Source: Streptomyces lienomycini
GTDB lineage: Bacteria > Actinomycetota > Actinomycetes > Streptomycetales > Streptomycetaceae
NCBI RefSeq assembly: GCF_027947595.1
Contig: NZ_CP116257.1
Location: 2,356,001-2,420,000 of the forward strand
Reading direction: 5' to 3'
Length of the DNA stretch: 64,000 bases
Positions 36,740 through 46,173 of the stretch are shown in pieces; positions within the stretch are counted from its first letter, which is position 1; each line of letters opens with the position of its first letter. The translations under genes and the position numbers were made by a program. The notes under the pieces were generated by a model, which saw only the letters and a list, made by a program, of their open reading frames with translations, had not been told where the DNA came from and did not search any database.

Positions 36740-39700
36740 TCAGAAGGGGACGAGGTCGTCGACGAAGTCGGAGACCAGCTCCTTGCCTTCGTGCGCGATC
36801 TTGCTGACCACGGGGGAGGCCTTCTTCACGAGCGACTTCACCGCCTTGCCGCGGCCGAAGGTGGCCAGGTTGAGGGCGGCGCTTCCGACCGAGCTGACGA
36901 ACTCGCCGCTGAGGAAGCCGTGTTCGATACCGGTGAAGAGAGCGCTCAGCGCGCCGGCGCCCAGCGACACATAGCCGAAGAACGCCGCGCCCGCGGCGAG
37001 CGGCGGGAAGACCAGACTGGCGGCACCAAGTCCGGCGGCGATCAGGCCCGAGGCGACGCTGACCTTGTTGGCGGTGTCGGCCCACCAGCCGGCGTCCGAC
37101 CACCAGTCCTCGCCCTCCCCTCCGGTGCCGGTGTCGGTGCCGTTGGGGCGGACTTCGTCGTTGGTGCCGCTGTCGGCCGGGTTTCTGCCCTGCTGGCGTT
37201 GCTCCCTCGCCTTCTCGGCGGCCTCACGGGCCTTCTCCTGGATCTCGATCCGGCGCTTCTGGTCGGCGATCTGGTGTGCCTGGCTGGCGGCGGCGGCAGC
37301 CGCCGCCTTGTCCCGGCCCGCCTGCAGCTCGGACTGGCGGGCGGCCGCCGCGGACGCCTGAGCGCTGTAGGAGGACTGGAGTGCCGAACGGGCGGCGTCG
37401 ATGGCCTTGTTCGCGGAGTAGTTCGCCGACCGGGACGCCTGGCGCGCGGTCGCGGCCGCCGCGCTGGCCTGGTTGGCCGAAGCCTGGGCGGCAGCCGACG
37501 AACGGTCGGCGGCGTCGGCGTTGTCCTCGGCCTGCTGGGAGTAGCCGCTCGCCTTGTCCGCCGCGTCCAGCGCCTTGTCGGCCCACTCCTGCGCCTCTTC
37601 GCCTGCCTTGCGCGCGTCGGCTGCCGCCTTCGAGGCATCCGCCGCGTCCTTCTGCGCCTGGTAGGCGATCTTGGCGGCGGCCGCGATCGACCCGCGGATC
37701 GCGGCGACGTGGGTGGCGGAGTCGTGATCGAGTCGTGCCGCCTTGTACTGCGCGGTCTGCACGAGACTCCGGCGCATCCAGGTGGGGCCCTCCAGGGCCA
37801 CCTCCGCGTACGCCTTCACGTACTCGCCGCCGGTGGCCGTCAACGTCGCGGTGGCCACCGAGTCGTCCTCCCGCACCGCGGCCGGGTAGGTACGGTCGAA
37901 GAAGTCCTGGTAACCCTCGGGCGTGTTCTCGTCGAGCGCGTCGTTGGCGGCCTTGATGACGGCCTTGCCCGGATCGTCGTCGAGGATGCGCCCGATCTGG
38001 ACCTTGTTGTCGTCCTGCGATGCCCGGATGACGCCCGAGGTGAGGAAGTCCCCCACCGCGGTCGAACTGGAGTCCTGAAGGGCGGCGTAAGCCGCTTCCG
38101 CGATGGTGGGGCTGGATATCTGTGCCAGGTAGAGGACGGTCTCCCGGTCGTCCTGGTTCATGGCGAGGGTTCGGTCGAGGTCCACCCAGGAGAGCACGTC
38201 CTCGTCGCTGCCGGCGAGTGCGAACTGAGCGGCCTGCCGCGTCCACGGGCCCTTGCTGTCCAGCAGCCCGGTGGCGGCCTTGCGGCCCAGTGTGGCGGCG
38301 AGCGTCAGGTCACCGGTCTCCCACAACGCCTTCTCGGCCGCGGCGATGACCTCCTTGAGGGCCTGCTCGGTCTGCGCGTCCTGGGTGCGCTTGTCCTCGT
38401 AGTCGGCCCTCTCGGCGGCCTCGATCTGGGCCAGCTGGCGTGCCTCGTCGATGCCCTGCAGTTTCTCCTGCTCGATGCGGGCCAGCTCCGCGTCCCGGGC
38501 GTTCTGTTCCACGGTCATGGCGTCCGTCACCGCCTTGGTGGCGGTGTCGGCGGCCTTCACGGCCTCCGCGGCGTGCGCGGTGGACTTGTTGGCGTAGTCG
38601 ATGGCTTTGCCCGCGTTCTTCACCGCTTCCTCGGCGGCGTCGGCGGCCTTGGACGCGTGTGCGGCCGCGGAGTTGGCGGCGTCGCGAGCCTGACGCGCGG
38701 CGGAAGCCGCCGTGTTGGCGAGCGCCTGAGCGGTGGAGGCGGAGTTGGTGGCGCGGTTGGCGGCGGCCGTCGCGATGGCCGCCTGCCGCTTGGCCTCGGC
38801 GGCCTCGGACTGGGCCGCGCCGGAGGCCTCGGCCGCCTGCACGGCGGCCCGTGCGGCGGCGGCGGAGTTGCGCGCGGCGCCCGCCGCGGCGATGCCCGCG
38901 TTGACGGACTGGGCGGTGGCGGCGGCGGCGTAGTCGGCGGCCTTGGCCGCGGACTGGGCCTTCGCGGCCGCGTCGCGAGCGGCGACGGCCGCGTTCTTGG
39001 CGGCCTGCGTCTTGCCGGCGTCCTTGGACGCGGCGATGGCCGCGTTGTAGGCGCGCGCGGCGGCGTTGCCGGCCGACGCGGCGGCGTGCGAGGCGGCGGT
39101 GGCCGCGTAGGAGGCGCGACGGGAGGCGGTGACGGCCGCGTTCGAGGCGCTGATGGCGTCGCGGGCGGCGTTCGCCGCGCCCTTCGCGGCGTTCGCCGCC
39201 TTACGGGCGGCCGCAGCGGACTTCTTCACGTCCTGCTGGGCGGCCGCGGCCTCGGCGGCGGCCCTTTCGGCCGCCTCCTTCGCCTTCTGGGCGGCGGTCT
39301 CGGCACGTTCCGACGCCTCGACGGCCAGGTCGGTCTCGGCCCGGGCGCGCTTGCCCTCCCGCTCCACCACCGCCACGAGTTCGGCGATGGTCGCGGACTC
39401 CTGGTCCCGGGCCCGGGCGATGTGCTGGCCGGTGTCGAGGAACCACTGGACGTCCGTGGCCGAGCCGTTCAGCGCGCGATCGGCGTACTTGCGCACCTCG
39501 GGTCCGGCGCTGACCAGCATGGCCGCCACCTGAACCCGGGCGTCCTCCAGCGCGGCATCGTACTGACCGTCCGTGAGGAAGGTCTCCAAGGCCTGGCGGG
39601 TGCCGGAGTTCAGGGCAGTGGACGCCTCTCGCCTGACCGCCTTGTCGCCGGTGGACGAGACGATGGCGGTCGCCACGCTCAGGTCCTCCAGCAGCGCGGG

Positions 39701-40108
39701 CTGGTAGCCCTGCGCCAGGAACGCGGCGATCGCGTCGTCACCGCCGTCCAGGGCGGCCACCGCGTCCCGGCGCGTGCCCTTGCCGGCCCGGACGAGGGAT
39801 CTGGCGATGGCGACGCGGTTGTCCTCCACCCTGACCTTGGGGAGCGTCTCGGTCAGGAACGTCTGGACTTCCGCGTCGGTGCCGTACAAGGCGTACGTGG
39901 CCGCGGCCTTGGTGGCCCGGCCGCCTGTCATGAACGCCTTGACGACCTTCGCGCGGTCGGTGTCCGGCAAGGTGAGTGAGTCGGCGGGATCGGCGTCGGC
40001 GGCCAGGGCGGGGGACGGAAGCGCGAGCGACAAGGGGGCGGCGGCTGCGGCGGTGGTAGCGGCAACCGCGCCGAGGAGTCGTCTGCGACTCCAGTACGTC
40101 GTCTGCAT
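36740..40108 (-). CDS. ALF-repeat secreted giant protein without recognisable toxin domain
   Basis: 1122 residues. Tat signal peptide SRRRLLG near residue 8, cleavage after about residue 36. ALF short repeats (about 50-240: VARSLVRAGKGTRRDAVAAL, FLAQGYQPAL-type units), a long Ala-rich coiled coil (about 240-560), a second ALF block (about 610-830), a second Ala-rich coiled coil (about 835-1000), then a Gly/Ala hydrophobic stretch (VSVASGLIAAGLGAASLVFP, about 1030-1090) and a short basic end. Streptomyces proteins of this design often carry a variable toxin domain at the C-terminus; here the protein stops where such a domain would start. It has the same architecture as 58856-62503. Confidence 0.85.
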   Translation of the reverse strand: MQTTYWSRRRLLGAVAATTAAAAAPLSLALPSPALAADADPADSLTLPDTDRAKVVKAFMTGGRATKAAATYALYGTDAEVQTFLTETLPKVRVEDNRVAIARSLVRAGKGTRRDAVAALDGGDDAIAAFLAQGYQPALLEDLSVATAIVSSTGDKAVRREASTALNSGTRQALETFLTDGQYDAALEDARVQVAAMLVSAGPEVRKYADRALNGSATDVQWFLDTGQHIARARDQESATIAELVAVVEREGKRARAETDLAVEASERAETAAQKAKEAAERAAAEAAAAQQDVKKSAAAARKAANAAKGAANAARDAISASNAAVTASRRASYAATAASHAAASAGNAAARAYNAAIAASKDAGKTQAAKNAAVAARDAAAKAQSAAKAADYAAAATAQSVNAGIAAAGAARNSAAAARAAVQAAEASGAAQSEAAEAKRQAAIATAAANRATNSASTAQALANTAASAARQARDAANSAAAHASKAADAAEEAVKNAGKAIDYANKSTAHAAEAVKAADTATKAVTDAMTVEQNARDAELARIEQEKLQGIDEARQLAQIEAAERADYEDKRTQDAQTEQALKEVIAAAEKALWETGDLTLAATLGRKAATGLLDSKGPWTRQAAQFALAGSDEDVLSWVDLDRTLAMNQDDRETVLYLAQISSPTIAEAAYAALQDSSSTAVGDFLTSGVIRASQDDNKVQIGRILDDDPGKAVIKAANDALDENTPEGYQDFFDRTYPAAVREDDSVATATLTATGGEYVKAYAEVALEGPTWMRRSLVQTAQYKAARLDHDSATHVAAIRGSIAAAAKIAYQAQKDAADASKAAADARKAGEEAQEWADKALDAADKASGYSQQAEDNADAADRSSAAAQASANQASAAAATARQASRSANYSANKAIDAARSALQSSYSAQASAAAARQSELQAGRDKAAAAAAASQAHQIADQKRRIEIQEKAREAAEKAREQRQQGRNPADSGTNDEVRPNGTDTGTGGEGEDWWSDAGWWADTANKVSVASGLIAAGLGAASLVFPPLAAGAAFFGYVSLGAGALSALFTGIEHGFLSGEFVSSVGSAALNLATFGRGKAVKSLVKKASPVVSKIAHEGKELVSDFVDDLVPF

Positions 40109-40648
40109 AGAAGTGTTGTCCTCGTCGTCAGTGGTTGACGGGCAGCGAATGCAAGCTCAGACCAGACCATTCCAACGCGCCGTCATGTGGAAATCAATTG
40201 CACCCGATAAAAATTGAGAGGTAGTCAGGCGATGGGTCGTGAATGCCACTATTTGCTCTGTGCGACTTCTTCGCATTTGGTCACACCATCTCCACGTGGA
40301 GTGACGGATCTCACACTCGATCTCCAAGTCCGGTCCGTTTTGCTCAGGTTCAGGCGGTGGACGAGATCGCCAGGGGGCGATGACATGTATGGGCACGGTG
40401 AAATCGGGATCTTGGAGGACGACGTTTCCGCACCTTTTCGACGAGGTCGGAGCGAGGGGGGTGGGGGTTGATGTTCGCCGGGTTCGAAAGCTGCCGAAAC
40501 ATGGGGAACTTCAAAGGCAGACGATTCCCGCAGCCCCTCGAAAAGGCCGGTTGAGAGCGATTCCCGATACTGCCCGCTACAGGGGCGGCCCGACGTATCA
40601 CCCCGGTCGTCGAGGGCGCAGCCATTCACGGATCGACGAAGGAATGAG
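40109..40648. other. 540-base divergent regulatory region, AT-richer, with 12-bp palindrome
   Basis: Separates the ALF-repeat gene (-) from a secreted-protein gene (+). About half GC over 40180-40300, well below the surroundings. Contains the perfect palindrome CTCCACGTGGAG at 40290-40301. Short frames are open on both strands but none has a convincing ribosome site plus coding composition. It probably holds two promoters and an operator. Confidence 0.5.
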
Positions 40649-41194
40649 ATGAAGGCACACGTCGTGAGCACGGCCAAGTCGCACCGCAAGAGGATCGTCG
40701 CGCGCACCCTGATCACCTGCATGGCCACCGGTGCCGTGGCGTTCGGAGTCCTGGCGGCCGGGACGCAGAGCGGAGACGAGGGCAGCGGCCCGGCGGTGTC
40801 CGTGGCCGACGAGGGTCCCGGTTATGCGGTGGAGGACTTCAACTACCCGGGCGCCGACCGGATCCTTGAGGAGCGGGGCATCGTGCTCAAGCGTGGTGAC
40901 GGTCACATCACTCTCGCCGACTGCGCCTCCGGCACTGACCTCATCCAAGTCATGGCGAGGCGCGCGGGGGACCCCATCTGCTTCCGGACCGTGGGCACCT
41001 CCGGCTGGCTCACCATGGAGATCCCCGCCGTCTACCTCGTCAGGGGCAACGACTACGCCACTCAGGTGGACATGACCGTCGGGGACGAGGAGAAGTCCTT
41101 CGACATCGAGAAGAACACCTGGACCGCGGTGGGCGAGAGTGCGGACGAGCAGGGCCGCGAACACCTGCTGGTGGAGATTCGCACCACCAAGTGA
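40649..41194 (+). CDS. Secreted protein of unknown function
   Basis: 181 residues. A basic N-terminus (HRKRIVARTL) and one hydrophobic segment (about 19-42) indicate export or membrane anchoring; the rest is an acidic soluble domain with AVEDFNYPGADRILEERGIV, ITLADCASGTDLIQV and EKSFDIEKNTWTAV. Two Cys (about residues 92 and 110) may form a disulfide. It resembles hypothetical proteins of Streptomyces secreted loci; no function is known to me. ATG 40649 follows GAAGGAATGAG. The pseudo-protease gene follows after 47 bases. Confidence 0.8.
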   Translation: MKAHVVSTAKSHRKRIVARTLITCMATGAVAFGVLAAGTQSGDEGSGPAVSVADEGPGYAVEDFNYPGADRILEERGIVLKRGDGHITLADCASGTDLIQVMARRAGDPICFRTVGTSGWLTMEIPAVYLVRGNDYATQVDMTVGDEEKSFDIEKNTWTAVGESADEQGREHLLVEIRTTK

Positions 41195-41241
41195 GGTGCC
41201 GGCCCACATCGTCCCTTCCGACTGTCTGCAGGAAAGTGCTG

Positions 41242-43455
41242 ATGCGAAACACCAGATCCTCGCGGCTCGCCGCACTCGCCGCCACGCTCTTCGCCGGGCC
41301 GGTCGTCCTGACCGCGACCCCGGCGAACGCCGTGACCGGCCCCGCAGTTCCCGACTCCAACACGACGTACTCCTTCGCCGCCCAGCTCACCGTCGGTGAC
41401 CACGACCGCGGCTGCTCCGGCGTCCTGGTCGACGCCGAGTGGCTGCTCACCGCGGCCAGTTGCTTCGCGGAGAACCCCGCCGAGTCACTCGCCGTCCCCG
41501 CGGGCAAGCCCGCCCTCACCACCACGGCGACCATCGGCCGCGCCGACCTCGCCGGAACCGGGGGCGCGGTCCGCACGGTCGTGGAGCTGGTGCCCCGCAC
41601 CGACCGCGACGCCGTCCTGGCCCGGCTGAACCGCCCGGTCACCAACGTCGCCCCGGTGGCCCTGGCCGGCGCCGCGCCCACCACGGGCGAGGAGTTGACC
41701 CTGGCCGGCTACGGCCGCACCCAGACCGAGTGGGCTCCGCTGAACCTGCACACCGGCGCCTTCTCCGTCGACGCGGCCGACGCCACGACCGCCACGGTCA
41801 CCGGCAAGGACGGCGTGGCCGCGTGCATGGGCGACACCGGCGGCCCCCTGGTCCGTACGGTGAACGGTGCCGCGCAACTGGCCGCGCTCGGCAGCCGCTC
41901 CTACCAGGCCGGCTGTCTCGGCATCGACGCCGCCGAGACGCGCACCGGCGGCGTCGTCACCCGCGTCGACGACCTCGGCTCCTGGGTGGCGTCCAAGGCC
42001 GGCGCCAACCGGATCACCGACTTCAACTGCGACGGCGTCGAGGACGTCGCCGTGGCCGACCCGATGGCCACCGTCGGCGGCGACGCCAAGGCGGGCCTGG
42101 TCAGGGTCGTCTACGGCGGCGGCAAGGGCACCGCCGAGATCACCCAGGACCTCGACTGGGTGCCGGGCGGCTCCGAGGGCAACGACCAGTTCGGTACGGC
42201 GCTGGCCACCGTCGACTACGACGAGGACGGCTGCACCGACCTCGTGGTCGGCACTCCGCGCGAGAACCTCGGCGAGGCCGTCGACACGGGCATGGTCGAC
42301 GTCCTGCACGGCGGCCGGGGCGGCCTCGGCACCTCGGCGACCAAGGCCACCCACTTCGAGCAGGGCACCGGCAACGGCACCCTCGCCGCCTCCGCCTCGG
42401 AGACCGGCGACCTCATGGGCGACGCCCTCGCCGCCGGCACCACCGCCGCCGGTGAGCCCTTCATCGCCATCGGCACGCCCGGCGAGAAGCTCGGCACCGT
42501 CGCCAAGGCGGGCCAGGTGTACTACGTGCGCGGCGGCACCAACGTCGGCGTGCACCAGGACAGGCTGGACGTGCCCGGCACGGTGGAGACCAACGACGGC
42601 TTCGGCGCGGTGCTCGCCGCGGACGCCAACCACCTCGCGATCGGCACCCCCAACGAGAACATCGCCGGAGACGACGCCGCCGGCATGGTCGCGGTCTTCT
42701 CGCACGCGCTGAACAGCGAGAAGCGGCCCACCCCGCTGTTCGGTCTCGACCAGGACCTGGACACCGTCTCGGGCGGCGCCGAGAAGGGCGACCGCTTCGG
42801 CGCGGCACTGGCGCTCGCCCCCTACCGTCCGTCGGGCTCGGCGACGGCCGACGAGTCGCTCCTCGCGGTCGGCTCCCCGGGCGAGGCCCTGAACGTCAAC
42901 GGCGTCAGCAAGGCCGAGGCGGGCAACGTCCTCGTCTTCCGCGTCACCGCGTCCGGCACCTACAGCCAGACCAACGGGATCTGGTCGGGCACCGCCGACG
43001 ACGACGTGTCCGGCACCGCCGAGGCCGGCGACCACTTCGGCGCCGCCCTCACCGCCGTCAACACAGCACCCCGCGCGGTGAGCACCGTGGCGACGATGAA
43101 GCTGGCCGTCGGCATCCCGGACGAGGCCATCGGGAGCACGGCCAGTGCCGGCGCGGTCCACGTCTTCTCGATGCTCGGCTCGCCCGGCGTCAACGACAAG
43201 TGGATCGAGTCCGGCGACGGCGACGGCATCCCCGGGGCGCCGGGCGCCAACCAGCGCCTCGGCTCCAGCCTCCACTTCACCGGCAGCCACCTGTACGTCG
43301 GCATGCCCTACGGCCCGACCAGCACCGGCGCCATGTACGCCCTGCCGATGTCCAACGTGACCCTCGGCGAGCCCAACGCCGAGCCCACCGTGTACCAGCC
43401 CGGCCAGGGCGGCCTCCCGGCCGTCGGCACCACCTTCGGGTACGTGGCGAGGTAG
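41242..43455 (+). CDS. Secreted trypsin-fold protein with degenerate active site plus FG-GAP repeats
   Basis: 737 residues. Signal peptide ends PANA (about residue 30). An S1-like domain (about 40-255) keeps the overall trypsin pattern, but the catalytic His site reads TAASCF (Ser73 instead of His) and the catalytic Ser site reads GDTGGPL (Thr199 instead of Ser). Only the Asp-like position (DAVLARL, Asp123) remains. The rest carries about seven FG-GAP/integrin-type repeats (DFNCDGVEDVAVADP, DEDGCTDLVVGTPRENLG, FGAALALAPY, FGAALTAV), a beta-propeller for binding. Likely an extracellular binding protein rather than a protease. RBS GGAAAG is before ATG 41242. Confidence 0.85.
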   Translation: MRNTRSSRLAALAATLFAGPVVLTATPANAVTGPAVPDSNTTYSFAAQLTVGDHDRGCSGVLVDAEWLLTAASCFAENPAESLAVPAGKPALTTTATIGRADLAGTGGAVRTVVELVPRTDRDAVLARLNRPVTNVAPVALAGAAPTTGEELTLAGYGRTQTEWAPLNLHTGAFSVDAADATTATVTGKDGVAACMGDTGGPLVRTVNGAAQLAALGSRSYQAGCLGIDAAETRTGGVVTRVDDLGSWVASKAGANRITDFNCDGVEDVAVADPMATVGGDAKAGLVRVVYGGGKGTAEITQDLDWVPGGSEGNDQFGTALATVDYDEDGCTDLVVGTPRENLGEAVDTGMVDVLHGGRGGLGTSATKATHFEQGTGNGTLAASASETGDLMGDALAAGTTAAGEPFIAIGTPGEKLGTVAKAGQVYYVRGGTNVGVHQDRLDVPGTVETNDGFGAVLAADANHLAIGTPNENIAGDDAAGMVAVFSHALNSEKRPTPLFGLDQDLDTVSGGAEKGDRFGAALALAPYRPSGSATADESLLAVGSPGEALNVNGVSKAEAGNVLVFRVTASGTYSQTNGIWSGTADDDVSGTAEAGDHFGAALTAVNTAPRAVSTVATMKLAVGIPDEAIGSTASAGAVHVFSMLGSPGVNDKWIESGDGDGIPGAPGANQRLGSSLHFTGSHLYVGMPYGPTSTGAMYALPMSNVTLGEPNAEPTVYQPGQGGLPAVGTTFGYVAR

Positions 43456-43472
43456 GCACCCCGCGACACCCC

Positions 43473-44150
43473 TCAGCCGGCCGTGGCGTCCAACGCCGCG
43501 GCCGGCGCGTTTGCCGGGCGCGGCACACCGTACGGTTCGAGCACGAAGAGCGGCACGTCCAGCAGGTCGGCGCGGACGCGGGCCTCCCGCGCGTACCCGG
43601 CGAGCGAGAAGTACAGGCACCGCGCGGACTCCGACATCGCCGTCAGCCACAGGCACTCCACGTCCCGCACCGAGGCCGGGCCCACCGTCGGATCCACCTG
43701 GACGACGAGGCCCGGCGAGGCCAGCCCGATGCCGGACAGGGGCCGCTGGTCGGCGCGGCGCACGTCCCGGTGGCCCAGGCCGCGCAGGTAGAGGACGGCG
43801 GCGGTGACCGCGTCGCGGGCGGTGCGGATCGGCACGGCCCGGTGCGCCGGGACCCGTGAGCCCGGGGCCCGCCCGGCCCGGCCCGCGGCGGCCGGGTCCA
43901 CCGGCACGCACAGCACCGTCCCGCACGGGCACCCCAGCTCCGGCCGCGGCCACCGGCTCTCGGCACCGCAGGCCCCGCAGCGCACCCCGATCCACTCCTC
44001 GTCCCACGCGCGGTGGGTGACCGCGGTCGCGGCCCGGCACGGATCCAGCTCCGGTGCGACGGGCGCCCCGCAGGCGCACGGATACGACGGTGCCGTGTAG
44101 CGGTGCCGACGCCCGCAGGCGGTGCAGCACACCGAGATGGTCTCGGACAT
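43473..44150 (-). CDS. Zinc-ribbon protein with possible nuclease-like C-terminal fold
   Basis: 225 residues. The N-terminal part has two Cys-rich knuckle pairs (CTACG/CACG and CGAC/CPCG, within the first 80 residues), typical zinc ribbons. After a Gly/Ala-rich link, residues 110-210 read [35 protein letters not shown] (split here), [22 protein letters not shown] and LDVPLFVLE, which resembles the core of restriction-endonuclease-like folds, though a clear D..ExK is not seen. Function unknown. ATG 44150 or 44159 are both possible. Confidence 0.65.
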   Translation of the reverse strand: MSETISVCCTACGRRHRYTAPSYPCACGAPVAPELDPCRAATAVTHRAWDEEWIGVRCGACGAESRWPRPELGCPCGTVLCVPVDPAAAGRAGRAPGSRVPAHRAVPIRTARDAVTAAVLYLRGLGHRDVRRADQRPLSGIGLASPGLVVQVDPTVGPASVRDVECLWLTAMSESARCLYFSLAGYAREARVRADLLDVPLFVLEPYGVPRPANAPAAALDATAG

Positions 44151-44220
44151 GACCCCCATCGTCCTCCCTTGACGGCCTTCGGCTGCCCACTTACATTACT
44201 TCCAGATCGTAGAAAACAAA

Positions 44221-44235
44221 TTTCGCTATACGGAA
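44221..44235 (+). promoter_or_regulatory. Operator candidate upstream of gcl (TTTCG-ctata-CGGAA)
   Basis: Imperfect 15-base palindrome 72 bases before the gcl start, overlapping a TATACG -10-like box. It matches, in inverse orientation, the perfect TTCCG-N5-CGGAA site before hyi at 51022. The sites share the pattern TTCCGTAnnGCGRAA. Likely bound by an IclR-type allantoin/glyoxylate regulator (AllR is known for these genes in Streptomyces); the protein assignment is inference. Confidence 0.55.
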
Positions 44236-44306
44236 GTTGCTACGGAAGAAGCTCACCGCGGGGCGCGACGGGAGTGCGAATCCGACAGCCGGAGCAGGAG
44301 TACTCG

Positions 44307-46091
44307 ATGGCTCGTATGACCGCTGCCCGAGCGGCAGTTGAGATTCTCAAGCGCGAGGGCGTCACCGACGCGTTCGGTGTGCCGGGCGCGGCGATCAATC
44401 CGTTCTACGCGGCGCTCAAGGCGTCCGGCGGGGTCCAGCACACGCTCGCCCGCCACGTCGAGGGTGCCTCGCACATGGCGGAGGGCTACACCCGCACCCA
44501 CCCCGGCAACATCGGCGTCTGCGTCGGCACCTCGGGTCCGGCCGGCACCGACATGATCACCGGCCTGTACTCGGCGATCGGCGACTCGATCCCGATCCTG
44601 TGCATCACCGGCCAGGCGCCGACCGCGGTGATCCACAAGGAGGACTTCCAGGCCGTCGACATCGCCTCCATCGCCAAGCCGGTGACGAAGATGGCCGTCA
44701 CCGTGCTGGAGGCCGCGCAGGTCCCCGGCGTGTTCCAGCAGGCGTTCCACCTGATGCGCTCCGGCCGCCCCGGCCCGGTCCTCATCGACCTGCCGATCGA
44801 CGTCCAGACCACCGAGATCGAGTTCGACCCGGAGACCTACGCACCGCTCCCGGTCTACCGGCCCACCGCCACCCGCGCCCAGATCGAGAAGGCCATCGGC
44901 CTGCTCAACGCCGCCGAGCGCCCGCTGCTCGTGGCCGGCGGCGGTGTCATCAACGCCGACGCCGCCGACCTGCTGGTGGAGTTCGCCGAGCTGACCGGCA
45001 CCCCGGTCGTCCCGACCCTGATGGGCTGGGGCCTGCTCCCCGACGACCACGAGCTGAACGCCGGCATGGTCGGCCTGCAGACCTCGCATCGCTACGGCAA
45101 CGCGACCTTCCTGGAGTCCGACTTCGTCCTCGGCATCGGCAACCGCTGGGCCAACCGCCACACCGGCAGGCTGGACGTCTACACGGCCGGGAGGAAGTTC
45201 GTCCACGTCGACGTCGAGCCGACCCAGATCGGCAAGATCTTCGCCCCGGACTACGGCATCGCCTCCGACGCCGGGGCCGCCCTGGAGCTGTTCGTCGAGG
45301 TGGCGAAGGAGCTGAAGGCGGCCGGGAAGCTGCCCGACCGCTCCGCGTGGGCCGCCTCCGCGCAGGAGCGCAAGGCCACCCTCCAGCGCCGTACGCACTT
45401 CGACGACATCCCGATCAAGCCGCAGCGCGTCTACGAGGAGATGAACAAGGCCTTCGGCCCGGAGACCCGGTACGTCTCCACCATCGGCCTCTCCCAGATC
45501 GCCGGCGCCCAGATGCTCCACGTCTACCGCCCGCGGCACTGGATCAACTGCGGCCAGGCAGGACCGCTCGGCTGGACCGTCCCGGCCGCCCTCGGCGTCG
45601 CCAAGGCCGACCCGGACGCGCAGGTCGTCGCGCTCTCCGGCGACTACGACTTCCAGTTCATGCTGGAGGAACTGGCCGTCGGCGCGCAGCACAAGATCCC
45701 GTACGTGCACGTCCTGGTCAACAACTCCTACCTGGGCCTGATCCGCCAGGCGCAGCGGGCGTTCGAGATCGACTTCCAGGTCAACCTGGAGTTCGAGAAC
45801 ATCAACTCGCCCGAGCTGGGCGTCTACGGCGTCGACCACGTCAAGGTCGCCGAGGGCCTGGGCTGCAAGGCGATCCGGGTGACCGACCCGAACGAGCTGG
45901 GGGCGGCGCTGGAGCAGGCCAAGAAGCTGGCCGCCGAGCACCGGGTGCCGGTCGTCGTCGAGGCGATCCTGGAGCGCGTCACCAACATCTCCATGTCGGG
46001 CACCAACGACATCGGCAACGTCACGGAGTTCGAGGAGCCGGCGACCGAGCCGGGGCACGCCCCGACCGCGATCAGGCCGCTGAAGGTCTGA
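44307..46091 (+). CDS. gcl: Glyoxylate carboligase (tartronate-semialdehyde synthase)
   Basis: 594 residues, ThDP-dependent. Joins two glyoxylates to tartronate semialdehyde plus CO2. Very close to the E. coli enzyme in layout: [28 protein letters not shown] with Val51 in place of the usual ThDP-activating Glu (a mark of true Gcl), [32 protein letters not shown], and the ThDP/metal motif GDYDFQFM...[13 protein letters not shown] 44307 follows GGAGCAGGAG. The next steps (hyi, glxR) are encoded at 49210-50988 on the other strand, under a related operator. Confidence 0.96.
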   Translation: MARMTAARAAVEILKREGVTDAFGVPGAAINPFYAALKASGGVQHTLARHVEGASHMAEGYTRTHPGNIGVCVGTSGPAGTDMITGLYSAIGDSIPILCITGQAPTAVIHKEDFQAVDIASIAKPVTKMAVTVLEAAQVPGVFQQAFHLMRSGRPGPVLIDLPIDVQTTEIEFDPETYAPLPVYRPTATRAQIEKAIGLLNAAERPLLVAGGGVINADAADLLVEFAELTGTPVVPTLMGWGLLPDDHELNAGMVGLQTSHRYGNATFLESDFVLGIGNRWANRHTGRLDVYTAGRKFVHVDVEPTQIGKIFAPDYGIASDAGAALELFVEVAKELKAAGKLPDRSAWAASAQERKATLQRRTHFDDIPIKPQRVYEEMNKAFGPETRYVSTIGLSQIAGAQMLHVYRPRHWINCGQAGPLGWTVPAALGVAKADPDAQVVALSGDYDFQFMLEELAVGAQHKIPYVHVLVNNSYLGLIRQAQRAFEIDFQVNLEFENINSPELGVYGVDHVKVAEGLGCKAIRVTDPNELGAALEQAKKLAAEHRVPVVVEAILERVTNISMSGTNDIGNVTEFEEPATEPGHAPTAIRPLKV

Positions 46092-46108
46092 CGCCGAGAC
46101 CCGAGCGC

Positions 46109-46147
46109 CGGGAGCGGCCCGTCCCCCCCGGGGGTGGGCCGCTCCCG
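46109..46147 (+). terminator. Terminator hairpin after gcl
   Basis: 12-bp perfect stem CGGGAGCGGCCC (46109-46120) and GGGCCGCTCCCG (46136-46147), 17 bases after the gcl stop, with a C/G-rich loop. It can act for gcl and for the convergent gene at 46174. Confidence 0.75.
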
Positions 46148-46173
46148 TGCGAGCGGGCCCCCGCGGGGCGCAT

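Noticed and set aside
36791..39979. 1062-residue open frame opposite the first ALF-repeat gene
   Set aside because: It is the antisense image of Ala codons (GCC read as GGC), giving a Gly/Arg/Val/Leu-rich chain without domains or ribosome site.
40350..40652. Two short frames (about 90 residues) in the 540-base divergent region
   Set aside because: Composition does not match coding DNA of this genome and neither has a good ribosome site. They were treated as regulatory DNA.
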